7,037 bases of DNA from Gemmatimonadota bacterium. GTDB taxonomy: Bacteria > Latescibacterota > UBA2968 > UBA8231. The stretch lies in the NCBI GenBank assembly GCA_026706165.1, contig JAPOZF010000694.1, positions 1 to 7,037 of the forward strand. The letters are read 5' to 3'. The notes under the pieces were generated by a model, which had not been told where the DNA came from, ran no database searches, and saw only the letters and a program-made list of their open reading frames with translations. Positions within the stretch are counted from its first letter, which is position 1; the number at the start of each line of letters is the position of its first letter. This document shows positions 5,380 to 7,037 of the stretch, piece by piece. Position numbers and translations under genes: made by a program.

Positions 5380-6825
5380 TCAAGAAGATGCAATGCGCTG
5401 ATCGGTTTCGGGGGAAGGGTCCGTTGCGTCGCGCGCCACCGCGGCGAACAGAATCGCGAACAGGACCGCCAGGCGGCCGTTGATCATTGAGCCGTCGGAG
5501 ATGCCCAGCACCCCCATCGCGACCAGAACGCTGAAGGCCCCTGCCGCGAAGGCGCGCCGGTCCGGAGGACTCGCATGGTGACTTTGCCCCCACGAAATGC
5601 GCAACAGCTTCAGGTACAACAGCGCAAAGAGGATCAGACCGGGCAGACCCATCTTCAGCCAAAGAGTCAGAAACAGGCTGTCCACGGTCCAGGCCTCCCA
5701 GGTCTCGAAGCGGCCCTCTTCGGGATCGAAGCCGTAAAACTGGAGAATCCTGCCCTGGCCGCTGCCGAGAATCGGGCGCTCGGCAATCGCTTGCAGCACC
5801 TCGGAATAGCCCATGAGGCGCCCCAGCACCTGCACGTCGCGGCTGACGTCGACGAAGGTGCGCGAGCGTTCGAGGGCGTGGGCGCTGACCGCGGCCCCGG
5901 TGAAACGCTGGAACACCAGCACCGAGGCCAGGAGAACGGACACCACCGCCGCGGCGAGAACTGCGGCCCCCCAGGCCTGGCGGGCTCCACGGGGCCGGCT
6001 GCGGTGCCTGATCCACAAAGTCGTTGCCAGGCCGACCGCGAAGGCGACCCACATTCCTCGGCCCACGGTCAGGACGAACGCCAGCCCGGTGGGCAAGAAC
6101 GCCAGGGCCGGCAGCAGGCGCCCGAAACGCCGCGGGTCGTGAATCAGGAGGTTTGCGATTACCAGCATGGCCACCGGCAATACCACTCCCTGCGGCCCAA
6201 GGACGCGGAAGAAGCGTTTCCCGGTCGACAGGTCGATGGCGCCGAGGAACTCGAAGATGTAGGTCACGCCCACCACCGGACCGACGAGCATGAGGATCGG
6301 TGCGATCAGGCGCGCCCCGTCCCGGGGGGAGAAGGCCTGGGTGGCGGCGAAGAAGGCGACGTAGTAGAGCGGGTAGCGGAGATTGACGAGGATGTACCCC
6401 CTGTCATGGTTGCCGTAGTACACCCCGATCAGGGCGGAGAGCAGGGCTACGGCGAGGAAAGCGGCGGCGAGGCCGTCGACGGCGGTGGTCGTCACCCGCA
6501 GGCGGCGCGCCCATACGACGTCGATCGCCAGAAACATCAGGGTGGCGATCAACAGCACCTCGGTCAGCTTGAACCCGAGGGGAATGCGCAGAAACTCCAG
6601 CACCGGACCCGGAATCACCGCGGTCGCCACGAGCAGGACCACCAGCGAGCGCCTGACCGAGAACAGCATGACACCGGCGGTCAGCAGCGCCGCGGCGAAC
6701 AGCGGGGCAAAATGGGCAAACCAGAATACCGGCCCCACAACGACGGCGCAGACAAGCGCGCAGGCCGCCCCGATCAACCGGCTGTCGCGGGGTTCGAACC
6801 AAGGCTGCGCCCGGACAGGGGTCAT
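5380..6825 (-). CDS. O-antigen ligase / polymerase-like membrane protein (Wzy_C/WaaL superfamily)
   Basis: This 481-residue protein has roughly 12-14 hydrophobic segments and a long extracytoplasmic loop (about residues 307-385) carrying the superfamily signature. Diagnostic points are TVGRGMWVAF (253-262), which fits the 'T-x-x-R-G' helix start; GYSEVLQAIAERPILGSGQG (339-358), the usual 'PllGxGxG' block; and TVDSLFLTLWLKMGLPGLI (380-398), the following helix. Known members either ligate O-antigen to lipid A-core or polymerise repeat units at the outer face of the inner membrane. The HN pair often found before the last block in ligases is D382-S383 here, so ligase versus polymerase cannot be decided. 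The ATG at 6823-6825 is preceded by GGGGAAAC, a modest binding site. It is the first gene of a two-gene minus-strand operon and is closely followed by the GT-C glycosyltransferase. No clear promoter was found in the 212 bases before it. The 3' end contains one copy of a 21-base repeat. Confidence 0.88.
   Translation of the reverse strand: MTPVRAQPWFEPRDSRLIGAACALVCAVVVGPVFWFAHFAPLFAAALLTAGVMLFSVRRSLVVLLVATAVIPGPVLEFLRIPLGFKLTEVLLIATLMFLAIDVVWARRLRVTTTAVDGLAAAFLAVALLSALIGVYYGNHDRGYILVNLRYPLYYVAFFAATQAFSPRDGARLIAPILMLVGPVVGVTYIFEFLGAIDLSTGKRFFRVLGPQGVVLPVAMLVIANLLIHDPRRFGRLLPALAFLPTGLAFVLTVGRGMWVAFAVGLATTLWIRHRSRPRGARQAWGAAVLAAAVVSVLLASVLVFQRFTGAAVSAHALERSRTFVDVSRDVQVLGRLMGYSEVLQAIAERPILGSGQGRILQFYGFDPEEGRFETWEAWTVDSLFLTLWLKMGLPGLILFALLYLKLLRISWGQSHHASPPDRRAFAAGAFSVLVAMGVLGISDGSMINGRLAVLFAILFAAVARDATDPSPETDQRIASS
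5409..5429. repeat. 21-base direct repeat, copy 1 (inside the ligase-like gene)
   Basis: These 21 bases are identical to the last 21 bases of the window (7017-7037), in the same orientation. On the minus strand they encode the ATDPSP segment near the ligase C-terminus. Bases on the left side differ from copy 2 (T against C), so the match stops exactly there. Confidence 0.9.
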
Positions 6826-6927
6826 CCCGTTTCCCCGTGCCGGGGAGCTTCGGGACTCACCCCTTTCCTACGCATTTCCATGGGGGAGAACGACATGGAG
6901 AGGGCAGCCGCTGCCTCTGTTCCGGGC

Positions 6928-7004
6928 GATCTGCTAACCCGCCGGAGGTCTTCGCTTGTCCGGACGGCGGCTACCCATCCGCCTTTCGGGATAAGGGGCA
7001 GATC
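6928..7004 (-). other. Possible structured leader upstream of the ligase-like operon
   Basis: GATCTGC at 6928-6934 and GCAGATC at 6998-7004 could close a stem around 63 bases. Inside, on the minus strand, CCGCC (6970-6966) can pair either with GGCGG (6983-6979) or with the CGGCGG part of 6944-6939, two exclusive folds of the kind seen in attenuators. A further hairpin, AGAGG(G)CAG/CTGCCTCT at 6899-6918, lies between it and the gene start at 6825. I compared it by eye with cyclic-di-GMP, cobalamin and ydaO riboswitches and found no real match. Complementary GC-rich words are common by chance in this base composition. The rest of 6826-7037 shows no convincing gene. Confidence 0.25.
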
Positions 7005-7016
7005 CTGACCGTAATC

Positions 7017-7037
7017 CGGGGGAAGGGTCCGTTGCGT
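7017..7037. repeat. 21-base direct repeat, copy 2 (at the window end)
   Basis: This is the terminal segment of the window, an exact copy of 5409-5429. Because the window stops here, the repeat could be longer than 21 bases. If it belongs to a minus-strand gene in the same frame as copy 1, that frame stays open to a TAG near 6936, but the translation beyond the repeat is unlike the ligase C-terminus. Confidence 0.9.

Noticed and set aside
4538..6052. A 504-codon open frame on the minus strand spanning parts of both membrane protein genes
   Set aside because: It runs out of frame across two recognised genes and gives an arginine/proline/glycine-rich product without membrane segments or family motifs.
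6789..6802. GGTTCGAACC resembling a tRNA T-loop, considered as an attachment-site copy of tRNA-Val
   Set aside because: Only the short palindromic core matches. The flanks are coding sequence of the ligase-like gene and do not match the tRNA 3' end.
6928..7004. A cyclic-di-GMP (GEMM), cobalamin or ydaO riboswitch
   Set aside because: Single words such as GAAA or a CCTCCGG-like segment appear, but the invariant cores of these classes are missing or out of order on both strands.
5575..7008. A 477-codon open frame on the plus strand opposite the ligase-like gene
   Set aside because: It is antisense to a well-supported gene, and its translation is low-complexity and rich in glutamine, glycine and arginine, typical of the complement of a hydrophobic membrane protein gene.

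Overview
The window is GC-rich (about 60-70 % in most genes) and carries ordinary bacterial genes. YqgE, a periplasmic S11 D,D-carboxypeptidase, an O-antigen-ligase-type membrane protein and a tRNA gene with its CCA tail encoded in the DNA together suggest a Gram-negative, probably proteobacterial, chromosome. Finer placement is not possible from the sequence; a delta-proteobacterial-grade organism would fit but is a guess.

Layout, left to right: the tail of an unidentified plus-strand gene (2-91); a YqgE/AlgH family gene (232-819, plus); a convergent phytanoyl-CoA dioxygenase (PhyH) family gene (980-1936, minus); divergent from it, a secreted D-alanyl-D-alanine carboxypeptidase (2110-3258, plus); a 236-base gap with a possible 21-codon ORF; tRNA-Val(GAC) at 3495-3571; an AT-richer gap of about 240 bases with two perfect inverted repeats; and a minus-strand two-gene operon read from right to left. 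The operon's first gene encodes an O-antigen ligase/polymerase-like protein (6825 to 5380). Its second encodes a GT-C type membrane glycosyltransferase (5376 to 3811), with only three bases between them. Upstream of the operon (6826-7037) lies a GC-rich leader with nested complementary segments.

How the genes work together: the two minus-strand membrane proteins form a small surface-glycan cassette, in which a multispanning glycosyltransferase adds a sugar from a lipid-linked donor and a ligase/polymerase joins glycan chains outside the inner membrane. The carboxypeptidase trims peptidoglycan in the same compartment. YqgE and the PhyH oxygenase have no visible link to them. The glycosyltransferase gene and the gap after the tRNA are less GC-rich than the rest, so this side of the tRNA may be acquired DNA, but no integrase or second attachment site is visible.

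No CRISPR array, transposase or clear new defence system was found. The oddest structural fact is that the last 21 bases of the window exactly repeat a segment near the 3' end of the ligase gene. That could be an assembly boundary or the start of a longer duplication.
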